Shown here: in pieces, positions 22,686 to 34,302 of the stretch
Layout of the letters: the number at the start of each line of letters is the position of its first letter
Numbering within the stretch: the stretch's first letter is position 1
DNA from: Amphiura filiformis
Taxonomy: Eukaryota; Echinodermata; Ophiuroidea; Amphilepidida; Amphiuridae
DNA: 64,000 bases
NCBI RefSeq assembly: GCF_039555335.1
Contig: NC_092631.1
Span: 2,480,001-2,544,000 of the forward strand
Reading direction: 5' to 3'
Program-made: the position numbers and the translations under genes
The notes under the pieces: generated by a model
Told to the model about the DNA's origin: nothing
Seen by the model: the letters and a program-made list of their open reading frames with translations, nothing else
The model's database searches: none

Positions 22686-22812
22686 GTCAAGGGAAAGGTT
22701 GCATCCGAGGCCCATTATTATTCATTGTTAATGGCATCATGAATACATCCACCATTATAAAATTCGTCTGCTTTGCAGATGACACCACTATTACTTATTC
22801 ACACAAGACCAT
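22686..22812 (+). pseudogene. Non-LTR reverse transcriptase relic, palm fragment
   Basis: Reads VKGKGCIRGPLLFIVNGI then MNTSTIIKFVCFADDTTITY. It carries the 'GPLLFI' motif and the catalytic FADD motif of LINE reverse transcriptases. The 5' boundary coincides with the break in GPCR copy 3. The reading appears to continue, after about 2.3 kb of insertions, at 25130 (DLVNNELKEVNNWFK). Confidence 0.8.
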
Positions 22813-22966
22813 TGTGTCGATGTTTTTAGATATTTATTTATTACACTTTATCACTGGCACAGAATAACAAACATATAATATTGCACATAAGTTACATCAA
22901 ATATTACACAATATCATAAAAGGAACAAATCACATCAACATGACTTTGTTTTTCATGTCTTTATTT

Positions 22967-24028
22967 AGGGAGGACAGTTTTTATGGTCTACTGAGCTCAG
23001 CAATGCTCTGCTGTCTTCGATAGCGCATTGTATCGGAGAGGTACCTGGCTTTTATCAAAGCCCAAACCCATTAAAGCCTGTAGCAAACTCTTTTAGGCTC
23101 CGCTCAATTGACAACTCTGCTCCGATACAAAGCATTGACCAAAATATCGATCGAATCAATTTTACGACCATGCTTGAATTAACAACCCCTTGAAACCTAA
23201 TGGTTAAAGACCACTAATTATGTATTACACGGGTTTCAATGGGAAAATGCCTAATTTCGGGTGGAATTTTCTCATATTCAGAACTCTCACAGTTCAATGC
23301 CACTAATATCAGGTGAAACTATATGATTTAGATGCCAAATGATCAAAAATTCAACATAGGTTGACCTGAGACTTTTCTTGTTTTAACGCACTGAACCGTA
23401 AACACCTTAAAATGACAGTGCGCCCTCGGAGCTGATAGTTACAATATGATAGGGCGAATGTTTACTAAAAACCGAAGCCGTGCGTATGAATTTTGGTACT
23501 ATTACAACAAAAATGTCATATAATGAGAGAAAATGTACCATTTTGAAGCATCAAACTCTAAAAAGTACTTTGTTGGCTATATAACTTGATCAATTTCAGC
23601 GATTTTAATGCAGTCTTTTCGAATGCCATGAAAACAAATAGTTCCTCGTCGTATTTCAATGTATCGCCCAGGCCTATTAGTGGTCTTTAACCTAATTACA
23701 CCACTTTATGTAAACATAAACTTACACACATTATTTACTTTCTATTGAGCGCAGACACGACCAGAGACATGCTTATTTAATGACCACTTGAGTAGTTGAT
23801 AAGTGGGTCGTTATGTACTTACTTAAGGAAATTGATTTTGGTTTTACCATCGACCGTGTTTATAATCCTGCCCCGGGAATCCTGCTGCTCTGCTGAACGC
23901 TCCGATAGATATCAGCAAACTCGTATAGTGTTCGCTTGTTCCTATCGAACGCTCTAGCGTACATGAACCATTATCGAAGACAGCAAAGCATTGCTGAGCT
24001 AAGTAGACCATAAAAACCGTCCTCCCTT
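22967..24028. mobile_element. Inverted-repeat element, about 1.06 kb, 55-bp ends
   Basis: Left AGGGAGGACAGTTTTTATGG... continuing through GCTCAGCAATGCTCTGCTG. The right end is its near-perfect inverse through GACAGCAAAGCATTGCTGAG to CGTCCTCCCTT. Inner inverted words occur around GGTTAAAGACCACTAAT and ATTAGTGGTCTTTAACC. No ORF of note. Confidence 0.85.
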
Positions 24029-24059
24029 ATATTGTTGCTTTAGTGGTAAAATAAATAAA

Positions 24060-25070
24060 TATCGAATTGCATTTTGAAAACGAATGTCCTTCTGATATCA
24101 AATAATTTTGAATTTGAAATTTGCGATGTAAATCATTTTCTATGGCAAATGATTAAAAACGTATATTTTAAAATTTAACAGTCTTCGAAGTAAACTTTAT
24201 AAATCTAATAATATATACTTAAAAAGTGTATGTAGCTGGGATGAAAAGCCATTATATGACCATTCGTATTGAAGATATAGATTTTCCCCCTAAAACACCA
24301 AACAATTTTGGGGAAAAAATGTATGTCTTCAATATGAAAGGTAAAATTTTGAATTTTGAATTTCATCCCAGCTACATACACTTTAAGTACATATCATCAC
24401 GTTTATAAAGTTTGCTTAATAAATGTTGTGTTGTTTGCGTGTGTTAAATATCAGAAATATGTGGCTGGACGCGGCGAATGAGCCGTAAACTCGGCAAACT
24501 TCATTTCGAGCTACAGGTGAAAATATATGCAAATCTCGTATTTTGGCGAAGTTGAGATTTTGCAGATTTGAAATGTTTAAGCTTTCTTCTAAACACATAC
24601 AAAGTTTTATTTTAAAGAAATAAGTGGAAATATGAAATAATCTACATTTTCTGAGGCCCATCTGATGAATGGTCATTATGCTTCCCTAACTTTGAACGCG
24701 TTTTTCTCGGTTTCGCGTTTTGATTCATGACAACCTATAACAAGCCATAACTTCGCTTCGGATTGTCATATGAAGTTTATTGAGGTGTCATTTTAATCCC
24801 TGAAACATTATCTTTGCAAATATGTAAAAAAGTAAAAATGACCAGAGGGGGACTTTACGGCTTATTCGAGGTGTCCAGGCACATATAAATAAATATCAAA
24901 TTTTAATAATTTGCCATAAAATTTGTATTATATCGCGAATATCAAACAAAATCAAAATTACATGTATTTGATATCAGAAGGATATTCCTTGTATTCAGAA
25001 TGCAATTTGATATGTCTGATATACTCTCAAGTCCCACAAAAGTACTGTGCAAACGTTGCTATCCAATTCC
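24060..25070. mobile_element. TTAA-family foldback MITE interrupted by another MITE
   Basis: The left arm starts at about 24060 (tip lost). The arms meet at GCTGGGATGAAAAGCC against TTCATCCCAGCTACATACAC, and the right end reaches CCACAAAAGTACTGTGCAAACG and then TTAA at 25071-25074. The right arm is interrupted by 24462-24881. Same family as 35821-36478. Confidence 0.75.
24462..24881. mobile_element. MITE nested in a MITE, 420 bp
   Basis: Left end TGGCTGGACGCGGCGAATGA followed by GCCGTAAA. Right end TTTACGGCTTATTCGAGGTG followed by TCCAGGCA. The two are inverted over about 28 bases with a few mismatches. After it, the interrupted foldback element resumes with AAATATCAAATTTTAATAAT. Confidence 0.8.
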
Positions 25071-25129
25071 TTAAGTGTTACCCGAATCTCAGATGACTTG
25101 ACTCGACCCGATTTTTTGTGACTCGTTGC

Positions 25130-25700
25130 AATCCTGATGATCTTGTCAACAATGAATTGAAAGAAGTTAATAATTGGTTTAAGGTTAGCAACTATTTTAA
25201 AATGTTGCGATTTGGTATTTCACAGCATCATGCGAATGGTAGTGAGCTTTGTCAAATATTTCATAGATATACTTTTGTAGTTTCTTGAGTTATGTTGTAA
25301 AGAGGACTGAAACAACAACACTTTTGTAAGACGCACATAACTCATCAACAACAATAAACAAGTAAGTTTTCAAAGTTTGTGATTTGTAGAATAAATAAAT
25401 TTACAAAACATCAAAGTGTTATTTTTCAATAATATATTTAGATAATATTTAGATAATATATTTAGATATATATTCGACCAACAATACCTAGTCTACCCTT
25501 AAAGCTAATAAGCTATCCAGGAATGCAAGCAAGACAAATTATATGGTGCTTGGTACAAATAATACAACATTACGTATAAGTATTATACAATGTTACCAAT
25601 AATAACACACGGTAATTTCTAGAAAGGGTGAATAAGACCAAATTCCTTTGAGTAACAGTTGACGAAAATTTAACTTTTGTCATTCTGACAAAATATATCT
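25130..25700 (+). pseudogene. Non-LTR reverse transcriptase relic split by a TTAA MITE
   Basis: 25130-25182 reads DLVNNELKEVNNWFK and, after the MITE at 25183-25498, 25503 onward reads ANKLSRNASKTNYMVLGTNN. This is the canonical 'L-N-x-ELxxVxxWFxANKLSLNxxKTxYM' block after the palm of jockey/CR1-type reverse transcriptases. Removing the MITE and one TTAA restores codons W-F-K-A-N-K exactly. 25610-25690 holds a stop-interrupted VNKTKF ... VTVDENLTF block. Dead element. Confidence 0.85.
25183..25498. mobile_element. TTAA-flanked MITE, GGGTAGAC family, copy 3 (reverse)
   Basis: TTAA duplicated at 25179-25182 and 25499-25502. Left end GGTTAGCAACTATTTTAAAA, right end CTAGTCTACCC. The target was a TTTAAA inside reverse transcriptase codons, so the duplication is proven by reading frame. 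Confidence 0.9.
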
Positions 25701-25794
25701 AAAATGTCTACTTGTCACCATTCAATCGCATTGATTTATTTGTGTAAGCGTCCGTGTTGATTTCCCGATCTCTTTCCTATCTGCTTCTCTGCTA

Positions 25795-26096
25795 TAGACG
25801 AATCCAATTTCACGCATTCCTACACCTCAATGGCAGCCATAGCTGGGTCCCCGTCGGCTCCATTTCACCTAAAATGTGAAATGATGCGGCATTGGAGGGT
25901 ATTTTAAACTGCATTCTATCACCCGTGTTACACGTCAGACAAAAGAGTGATGACAGTTTGCAACACAAAAGAATCTAATATCGATTTTTAAGCGGCTTTA
26001 TTCCACCCGATTGGGCAGTCACAACACCAGTTTGGTGCTGCGGGGACCCAGTAATGGCCAAATCCTGACCATGACTTGGCTCGTTGGATTCGTCTA
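25795..26096. mobile_element. TA-target MITE, TAGACGAATCC family, young copy
   Basis: Exact ends TAGACGAATCCAA and TTGGATTCGTCTA. The empty site is visible at 21470 (CTGCTATAAACCCTGACTG); here the same host sequence is split at TATA. Highly similar to 14626-14917, so both are recent. Confidence 0.9.
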
Positions 26097-26136
26097 TAAG
26101 ATAAAACTCTGACTGCATTATTATTACTGTTTACTT

Positions 26137-26250
26137 AGGGATGAAATCAAACCTCAACCGGCGGTTGACCGGCGGGTCTAAACAATGGCAACCGGGCGGA
26201 ACCGGACGGAACCGCCGGCCTACCGCCGGTCGAGGTTTGATTTCATCCCT
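26137..26250. mobile_element. Very short MITE, 114 bp, 19-bp perfect ends, GC-rich core
   Basis: AGGGATGAAATCAAACCTC at the left and its exact inverse at the right. The core is a run of CCGG/CGGC words (CCGGCGGTTGACCGGCGGG), very unlike the AT-rich surroundings. The host word CTGTTTACT...TATT from copy 3 (about 21486) is split here. Confidence 0.85.
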
Positions 26251-26350
26251 TATTTTGTTTATTCATTTCTCGTCCTCGCCGTTGTCTGGGTTATTTAAAA
26301 TGTCAGAATGTTTTCACAGTTGTTTATCTTTTGTCACTTATTTATTTTAC

Positions 26351-27140
26351 TCATGATGCAGTCATGTCTACAGTAGAATTCATCTCGACCTTTGCAGGAC
26401 TTAACCCCATTAAAAGCTATTAAACCAAGATAACACTCATTGAAACAGCTCAACTGATTAAATCGGATCTTCTCTGGTTGTGCACAAATGTCTGTTTTCA
26501 TGTGCGATATCGCAATAAAGCTGGTATTCATAGCTTCAGTTGGGTAACCGATTATAAAGGAAACGAAAGGAAACAATGGTATGTGTACCTTTGTTCACGA
26601 AATGAGACAATGGCGTGCTTTTTGTAAACCAGCATTCTTGAAAATGAGCAACATAATGATTGTTGACTTAACACGGTTTGGAAATAATTTCTTCATATTT
26701 TTGGTGTTATCTGTCGTTTACATGTCCTTCCTAAAACACAAAAGTACGACCCTCTCCAAACACCTAAATTAGCTAAAAATTTAGGACATGTTACAAAACT
26801 ATATTGTCTAGAATTTTAGAAGAGTACTTTTAATATTGGCCGGTTATTTTTCACACAGCGACGTTAACTAGGCAATGTACTATTACCTATAACATTAACT
26901 AAAACACCAAAGTACGAATATTTCCAAACATCTAAATTAGCTAAAAATTTAGGACATCTTAAAAAACTATATTTTCTAGAACTTTAGAAGAGTACTTTTA
27001 ATATTGGCCGGTTATTTTCACACAGCGACGTTAACTAGTCATATCCCCATACTTTTAACGTAGGGCTATTTGTGGAGGTCACGCGTCAATGGGAAAGAGC
27101 ACTGTGTATTGTGTATAGGAAAACGGACAGTATTCTGCAG
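26351..27140. mobile_element. Insertion of about 790 bp in the GPCR 3' flank, with internal duplication
   Basis: Copies 1 and 3 of the GPCR flank run TTTCACTCTTTCGTGATTGATTC without a break. Here TTATTTTACTCA and TCTTTCGTGAATGGTTC are 790 bp apart. Inside, about 140 bp (26732-26871) is directly repeated at 26900-27038, both ending GTTATTTTTCACACAGCG-type then ACGTTAACTAG. The ends of the insertion are not diagnostic of a superfamily. Confidence 0.6.
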
Positions 27141-28039
27141 TATGTCTTTCGTGAATGGTTCTGAATTTCCTATAGTCCAGGAGCAAGATCCCACAGGGGG
27201 CCTAAATAAGGACTTGGTTCACCCTCCACTACATACAAGGTTTGACACCATAGGTAGTTAGTATGGACCCTCTAGATCACTGCTAGGTAGGTAGTGGACT
27301 CAAATTGTGGTATCACTTTTTTTTACAGGTCATTTTATGTATGGACGTATAATCGCATAAAATCACCAAAAATAGGACAAAATTAAGGGGTAGGGGAGAT
27401 ATAAATTCCCATAACTCAACTTTTACTCGTGATTTTGAATTCATTTTGGTATCAATATGTAGCTAAATGATTTTCCTAACTTTCTAGTATTATTTTTAAA
27501 CAAAAACAGGTTTCATTTGAGCATATTTGGAAGTATATAGTCCATAAATGAGTGCTCATCTGATTTTTTAAACCATATACGTAAAGTTTGACATTGGCCT
27601 CAAATCTCACAACTATACCACTTTATATTTTCAAAATTGATTCAGTTTCCATTTTTAATTTTTTAATTTAAATTTTAATGTTTAATTTTGTTTTTAATGT
27701 TAAGCATATCAAGGGAAACATTATTGTAACAGTTCCAATCATTATAATATGTATGAGTTCGTTGGGGTGTCTGTGGGACGAGGTGGGGGTGTGTGTGTGT
27801 GGGGGGGGCGGGGTGTACATAGGGTATGTGTGGGGGTGAGGGATGAATGTGTGTGTACATGTCTTAATATGTCACTTCACTGCACCAACTTCCATTTACA
27901 AAATCCGTTAAGTTTCCATTGATGTGAATATTTATGTGTAGGACGTGAGTAACCACTGGGAAAAAGACAAAAAATGTTTAAAAAACCAAAAAACCCAACA
28001 AAAACTGATGTTGATTTCCCTCGTATATCAGCATAACAT

Positions 28040-29760
28040 AGAAAAATATTAAGGGGTAGGGGAAAATAAATCATCAGAACTCAATATTTTACTCATGATA
28101 TTGACTTCATCTTGGTATTCATTCTATTCAATTCAATTTAATATGTATATCTAATTGATTGTTCTAACTTTTTTGTATTATTTTAAAGCAAAGCGACCAT
28201 TAGTTGTCAGGTAGATACACAGAAACTGTGAGAAAAGGGTACGTTTTCTATGTCTAACAGCGTAATATGACAATATTAAGGGGTAGGGGAAATATAAACT
28301 GCCATAACTCAACTTTTACTCATGAAAATGAATTCATCTTGGTATCAAAATGTATCTAAGTGATTGTTCTAACTTTCTAGTATCATTTTAAAGCACAGCA
28401 ACCATTAGTTGTCAGACAGATATACAGAAACTGTGAGGAAAAGGTAACTTTTCTATGTCTAACAGCGTGAAGATGACAGTATTACGGGGTAGGGGAAATG
28501 TAAACTGTCATAACTCAACTTTTACTCATGAAAATGAATTCATCTTGGTATCAAAATATATCCAAGTTATTGGTCTAGCTTTCTAGTATTATCTTAAAGC
28601 AAAGCGACCATTATTTGTCAGGCAGATATACAGAAACTGTGAGGAAAAGGTAAATTTTCTATGTCTAACAGCGTAAAATGACAATATTAAGGGGGTAGGG
28701 GAAATTTATAACTGCCATAACTCAACTTTTACTCATGAAAATGAATTAATCTTGGTATCAAAATGTATCTAAGTGATTGTTCTAACTTTCTAGTATTATT
28801 TAAAGCAAAGCGACCATTATTTGTCAGGTAGATACACAGTATTTGTGAGGAAAAGGTAACTATTCTATGTCTAACAGCATAAATAAATATGACAATATTA
28901 AGGGGTAGGGAAATATAAACTGCCACAACTCAACTTTTACTCATGAAAATGAATTCATCTTGGTATCAAAATATATCCAAGTGATTGGTCTAGATTTCTA
29001 GTATTATTTTAAAGCAAAGCGACCATTATTTGTCAGGCAGTATATACAGAAACTGTGGGGAAAAGGTAATTTTTCTATGTCTAACAGCGTAAAATGACAA
29101 TATTAAGGGGTAGGGGAAATATATAACTGCCATAACTCAACTTTTACTCATGAAAATGAATTCATCTTGGTATCAAAATGTATCTGATTGGCTGTTCTAA
29201 CTTTCTATAAACAAAGCGATCATTAGTTGTCAGGTAGATACACAGAAACTGTCAGAAGAAGTCATTTTCTATATCTAGCAGCGTATTAGACCGTTCACAA
29301 ACACTTGTAAGGGGGAGGGGCCTGATGCAAAAAAATTTCATCGCAAAATATTCTTTCAAGCCCCCCCCCCCTTTACAGACCTCAACAATTGTAGGGCCCC
29401 TTTTTGACATGAAAATTATGGGTCAACCCCATAGAAAATCATATAAACTCAATTTTTCCAGGAAAATTTTTGATCATTTTTTCAGCCCCCCCGTTAGGAG
29501 GGTCAAAAATTTCAAACTCCCCTTTTGCATCAGGCCCCCTTACAAGTGTTTGTGAACGGTCCCTAAATATGACAATATCAAGGTAGGGAAACTCCCATAA
29601 CTCAACTTTTACTCTTGATAATGAATTCATCGAACGTTCTGGTATCATTAGTTGTTATGTAGATACAAAGGAAATGTGAGAAAAACTTCCATGTGTAACA
29701 GTGTCAAATATGATAATATTAAGGGTAGGGGAAATATTACCATAACTCAACTTTGGCTGC
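28040..29760 (-). repeat. Left-arm tandem array of the foldback element
   Basis: About seven to eight units, each with AATATTAAGGGGTAGGGGAA, CATAACTCAACTTTTACTCA, AATGAATTCATCTTGGTATC and TTCTATGTCTAACAGCGT. Unit starts are near 28052, 28272, 28479, 28684, 28894, 29099, 29575 and 29716. Units are visibly diverged. One MITE (29289-29561) interrupts it. Orientation is opposite to the right-arm array. Confidence 0.9.
29289..29561. mobile_element. MITE nested in the foldback array, about 273 bp
   Basis: Ends GACCGTTCACAAACACTTGT and its exact inverse. The inverted match continues through AAGGGGG...CCTGATGCAAAA. The interior has C-rich runs and no gene. It interrupts the word CTAACAGCGTA-AATATGACAA of the array. 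Confidence 0.85.
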
Positions 29761-29989
29761 ATTAACTGTGAAGGGGAACACAGGAATACAAATCGTTGCA
29801 CCAAAATTTGAATGTAGTATACGATTGAGGTTTCTTACGTTACTTGGTGCAATTGGACCATTTTAAAAATTTGACCTTTATTTATGATATTGATATATTC
29901 GACGTTATAACCCCTGAACTAAGCTTCGTAGAACTATGACAATTGTCTTTTTAAATTCTTAGCGATGAGAGGAACAATTTGAGATTACA

Positions 29990-32900
29990 ACATTACAACA
30001 TGATAGGATAATTTTTAGTATTGGCCCCATTATGACCTTCAACCCCTCGTGGGAAACTTAATTGCTTTTAAAATAATGCCAGAAAATGAGAACAATCAAA
30101 TAGCTACATATTGATGCCAAAATGGAATTCATTTTCGTCAATGAAACTTGTGTTTTGGTGATTTGTATGTCCCCTTACCCTTAATATTGTCATATTTTAC
30201 GCTGTTAGACATTGAATATTAACATTTTCATACATTTTATGTCTATCTACCTGACAACTAATGAATTTTAAGTTGCTTTTTAAAATAATACTAGAAAGTT
30301 AGAACTATCAAATAGCTACATATTGATGCCAAAATGGAATTAATTTTCGTCAGTGAAACCTGTGTTTTGGTGATTTGTATGTTCCCTTACCCCTTAATAT
30401 TGTCATATTTTACGCTGTTAGACATTGAATATTACATTTTCATACATTTTATGTCTATCTACCGGACAACTAATAGCTTAATTGCTTTTAAAATAATACT
30501 AGAAGGTTAGAACTATCAAATAGCTACATATTGATACCAAAATGAATTCATTTTCATCAGTAAAACTTGAGTTTGGGTGATTTGTATGTCCCCTTACCCC
30601 TTAATATTGTCATATTTTACGCTGTTAGACATTGAATATTAACATTTTCTTACATTTTATGTCTATCTACAGGACACCTAATGGCTTAATTGCTTTTAAA
30701 ATAATACTAGAAGGTTAGAACTATCAAATAGCTACATATTGATACCAAAATGAATTCATTTTCATCAGTAAAACTTGAGTTTGGGTGATTTGTATGTCCC
30801 TTACCCTTAATATTGTCATATTTTACGCTGTTAGACATTGAATATTAACATTTTCATACATTTTATGTCTATCTACCGGACAACTAATGGCTTAATTGCT
30901 TTTAAAATAATACTAGAAGGTTAGAACTATCGAATAGCTACATATTGATACCAAAATGAATTCATTTTCATCAGTAAAACTTGAGTTTTGGTGATTTGTA
31001 TGTCCCCTTACCCCTTAATAATTGTCATATTTTACGCTGTTAGACATTGAATATTAACATTTTCATACATTTTATGTCTATCTACCGGACAACTAATGGC
31101 TTAATTGCTTTTTAAAATAATACTAGAAAGTTAGAACTATCAAATAGCTACATATTGATACCAAAATGAATTCATTTTCATCAGTAAAACTTGAGTTTGG
31201 GTAATTTGTATGTTCCATTACCCCTTAATAGTGTCATATTTTACGCTGTTAGACATTGAATATTAACATTTTCATACATTTTATGTCTATCTACCGGACA
31301 ACTAATAGCTTAATTGCTTTTAAAATAATACTAGAAGGTTAGAACTATCAAATAGCTACATATTGATATCAAAATGAATTCCTTTTCATCAGTAAAACTT
31401 GAGTTTTGGTGATTTGTATGTCCCCTTACCCTTAATAATTGTCATATTTTACGCTGTTAGACATTGAATATTAACATTTTCATACATTTTATGTCTATCT
31501 ACCGGACAACTAATAGCTTAATTGCTTTTAAAATAATACTAGAAGGTTAGAACTATCAAATAGCTACATATTGATATCAAAATGAATTCCTTTTCATCAG
31601 TAAAACTTGAGTTTTGGTGATTTGTATGTCCTTACCCCTTAATAATTGTCATATTTTACGCTGTTAGACATTGAATATTAACATTTTCATACATTTTATG
31701 TCTATCTACCGGACAACTAATGGCTTAATTGCTTTTTAAAATAATACTAGAAAGTTAGAACTATCAAATAGCTACATATTGATACCAAAATGAATTCATT
31801 TTCATCAGTAAAACTTGAGTTTGGGTAATTTGTATGTTCCATTACCCCTTAATAGTGTCATATTTTACGCTGTTAGACATTGAATATTAACATTTTCATA
31901 CATTTTATGTCTATCTACCGGACAACTAATAGCTTAATTGCTTTTAAAATAATACTAGAAGGTTAGAACTATCAAATAGCTACATATTGATATCAAAATG
32001 AATTCCTTTTCATCAGTAAAACTTGAGTTTTGGTGATTTGTATGTCCCCTTACCCCTTAATAATTGTCATATTTTACGCTGTTAGACATTGAATATTAAC
32101 ATTTTCATACATTTTATGTCTATCTACCGGACAACTAATAGCTTAATTGCTTTTAAAATAATACTAGAAGGTTAGAACTATCAAATAGCTACATATTGAT
32201 ATCAAAATGAATTCCTTTTCATCAGTAAAACTTGAGTTTTGGTGATTTGTATGTCCCCTTACCCCTTAATAATTGTCATATTTTACGCTGTTAGACATTG
32301 AATATTAACATTTTCATACATTTTATGTCTATCTACCGGACAACTAATGGCTTAATTGCTTTTAAAATAATACTAAAGGTTAGAACTATCAAATAGCTAC
32401 ATATTGATGCCAAAATGAATTCATTTTCATTGGTTAAACTTGAGTTTTGGTGATTTGTATGTCCCCTACCCCTTAATATTGTCATATTTTACGCTGTTAG
32501 ACATTGAATATTAACATTTTTCTCATATTGTATGTTTAACTACCTGATAACTAATGGTTTAATTGTTTTTAAAATAATGCCAGAAAATGAGAACAATCAA
32601 ATAGCTACATATTGATACCAAAATGGAATTCATTTTCGTCAGTGAAACCTGTGTTTTGGTGATTTGTATGTCCCCTTACCCCTTAATATTGTCATATTTT
32701 ACGCTGTTAGACATTGAATATTAACATATTCGTACATTTTATGTCTATCTACCTCACAACTAATGGTTTAATTGCTTTTAAATAATTTTAGAAAGTTAGA
32801 ACTAACAGTTAACTACATATTGTTACCAAAATGAATTCATTTTCATCAGTAAAACTTGAGTTTTGGTGATTTGAATGTCCCCTACACCTTAATATTGTCA

Positions 32901-33500
32901 TATTTTACGGTACTACACATGAAAAATTGACATTTTTTTAACATTTTATGTCTTTCCAGCTAACAATTAATGGTTATTTTGCTTTAAAAGATTACAACAA
33001 CCAAATAGCTATATATTAATGCCAAAATGAATGAATTATAATGAATAAATGTCGAGTTACGTTGGTTTGTACGTCCCCTAACCTTTAATATTGTCAAATT
33101 TTACGCTGTTACACATTGGAAAATTAACATTTTATCATATTTTATGTCTATCTTATGGTTTTTCTGTTAAAAATAATACTGGAAAGTTAGAACAATCAAT
33201 TAGCTACATGTTGATACCAAAATGAATTAATTATTATGAGTAAAGGTTGAGTTATGGTGGTTTTTATTTCCCCTACCCTTAATAATGCCATATTTGACAT
33301 GGTTATACATAGAAAAGTAACCTTTTCTCACATTTTATGGCTATCTACCTGACAATTAATGTTTGCTTTGCTTTAAAATAATACTAACACATTTGAACAA
33401 TTAATTAATTCCAAAATGAATTCATTATCATGAGTTGAAGTTGAGTTATGATGGTTTATATTTCCCCTACCCCTTAATATTGTTACACACGCTGCTACAT
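29990..33500 (+). repeat. Right-arm tandem array of the foldback element, with higher-order repeat
   Basis: About 15 units of roughly 209 bp, each with TTTACGCTGTTAGACATTGA, CATTTTATGTCTATCTACC, AAAATAATACTAGAA and CAAATAGCTACATATTGAT. Unit landmarks lie near 30195, 30406, 30611, 30820, 31029, 31238, 31446, 31656, 31866, 32070, 32281, 32486, 32698, 32911 and 33097. Central units are almost identical. A three-unit block (31092-31720) recurs at 31720-32345, marked by the rare variants 'GTTCCATTACCCC' and 'AATAGTGTC'. Outer units decay toward 33500. Confidence 0.95.
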
Positions 33501-34302
33501 GTGGAAAAGTAACTTTTTTTTTTACATTTCAGTCTATTTTCCTGACAAACAGCGGTTGATCTCACCCCACACATATAAATATTCAAAATATTACATGAAT
33601 GGCAACTTAAAAACAAATTTTGTTAATAGAACTTATATAGTTCAGCCGAGTGACATATTAAAACACACCCCCACACACACCTACCCCAAACCCACACAAC
33701 ACAAACCAACATGGAAGCAAACATGCACATACATAAATATTTGAACCAGAACATCAAAGTTTGCCTAGATATGCTTGATATTAAAACAAAAACAAAATTA
33801 AAAAAGGAAACTTAATTAATTTTGAAAATAGAAATTGGCACAATAGTAAAATTTGAAGCCGATGTCACAAAAACACCCACCCTACGCATTGTTGTGAAAA
33901 ATCTGATTTTTCACTAGTGTATGGACTGGCCACTTCCAATCATGATCAAATGAAACCTAGGTTTGCTTTCAAATAATACTAGGCAGTTAGAACAATCAAT
34001 TAGCTACATATTCATACCAAAATAAATTCATTATTATGAGTAAAAGTTGAGTTATGAGAATTTATATCTCCCCTACCCCTAATTTTGTCCACACATAAAA
34101 TGACCTGTAAAAAAAAGTGATACCACAATTTGAGTCCACTACCTACCTAGCAGTGATCTAGAGGGTCCATACTAACTACCTATGGTGTCAAACCTTGTAT
34201 GTAGTGGAGGGTGAACGAAGTCATTTTTTTGAGGTTGCTGCTCCTGTACTACTATAAGTCACAATTCAACTTGTGCTTCTTTCACTATTTTCTTGAATAT
34301 CA

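Larger units (their letters stand above)
27166..34250. mobile_element. Giant foldback (FB/Galileo-like) element, about 7.1 kb
   Basis: The ends are inverted: AGTCCAGGAGCA at 27165 against TGCTCCTGTACT near 34252. About 170 bp next to each end are nearly identical in inverse (GGTTCACCCTCCACTACATA ... GGTATCACTTTTTTT at left). Further in, the arms stay inverted through unique sequence and a GT-rich patch (27775-27860 against 33660-33730), then through tandem arrays of a unit of about 205-220 bp in opposite orientation (28040-29760 and 29990-33500). A possible CTAT(A) duplication flanks it (CCTATAG at left, ACTATAAG at right). No ORF of useful length, so it is non-autonomous. Long inverted arms made of tandem repeats are the hallmark of foldback elements; the superfamily is inferred only by structure. 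It inserted about 60 bp beyond the stop codon of GPCR copy 2, in sequence that copies 1 and 3 keep intact. Confidence 0.8.

Noticed and set aside
28040..33500. CRISPR-like repeat array
   Set aside because: Units of about 209 bp with no short repeat/unique spacer alternation, in a eukaryotic foldback element. It is a satellite array.
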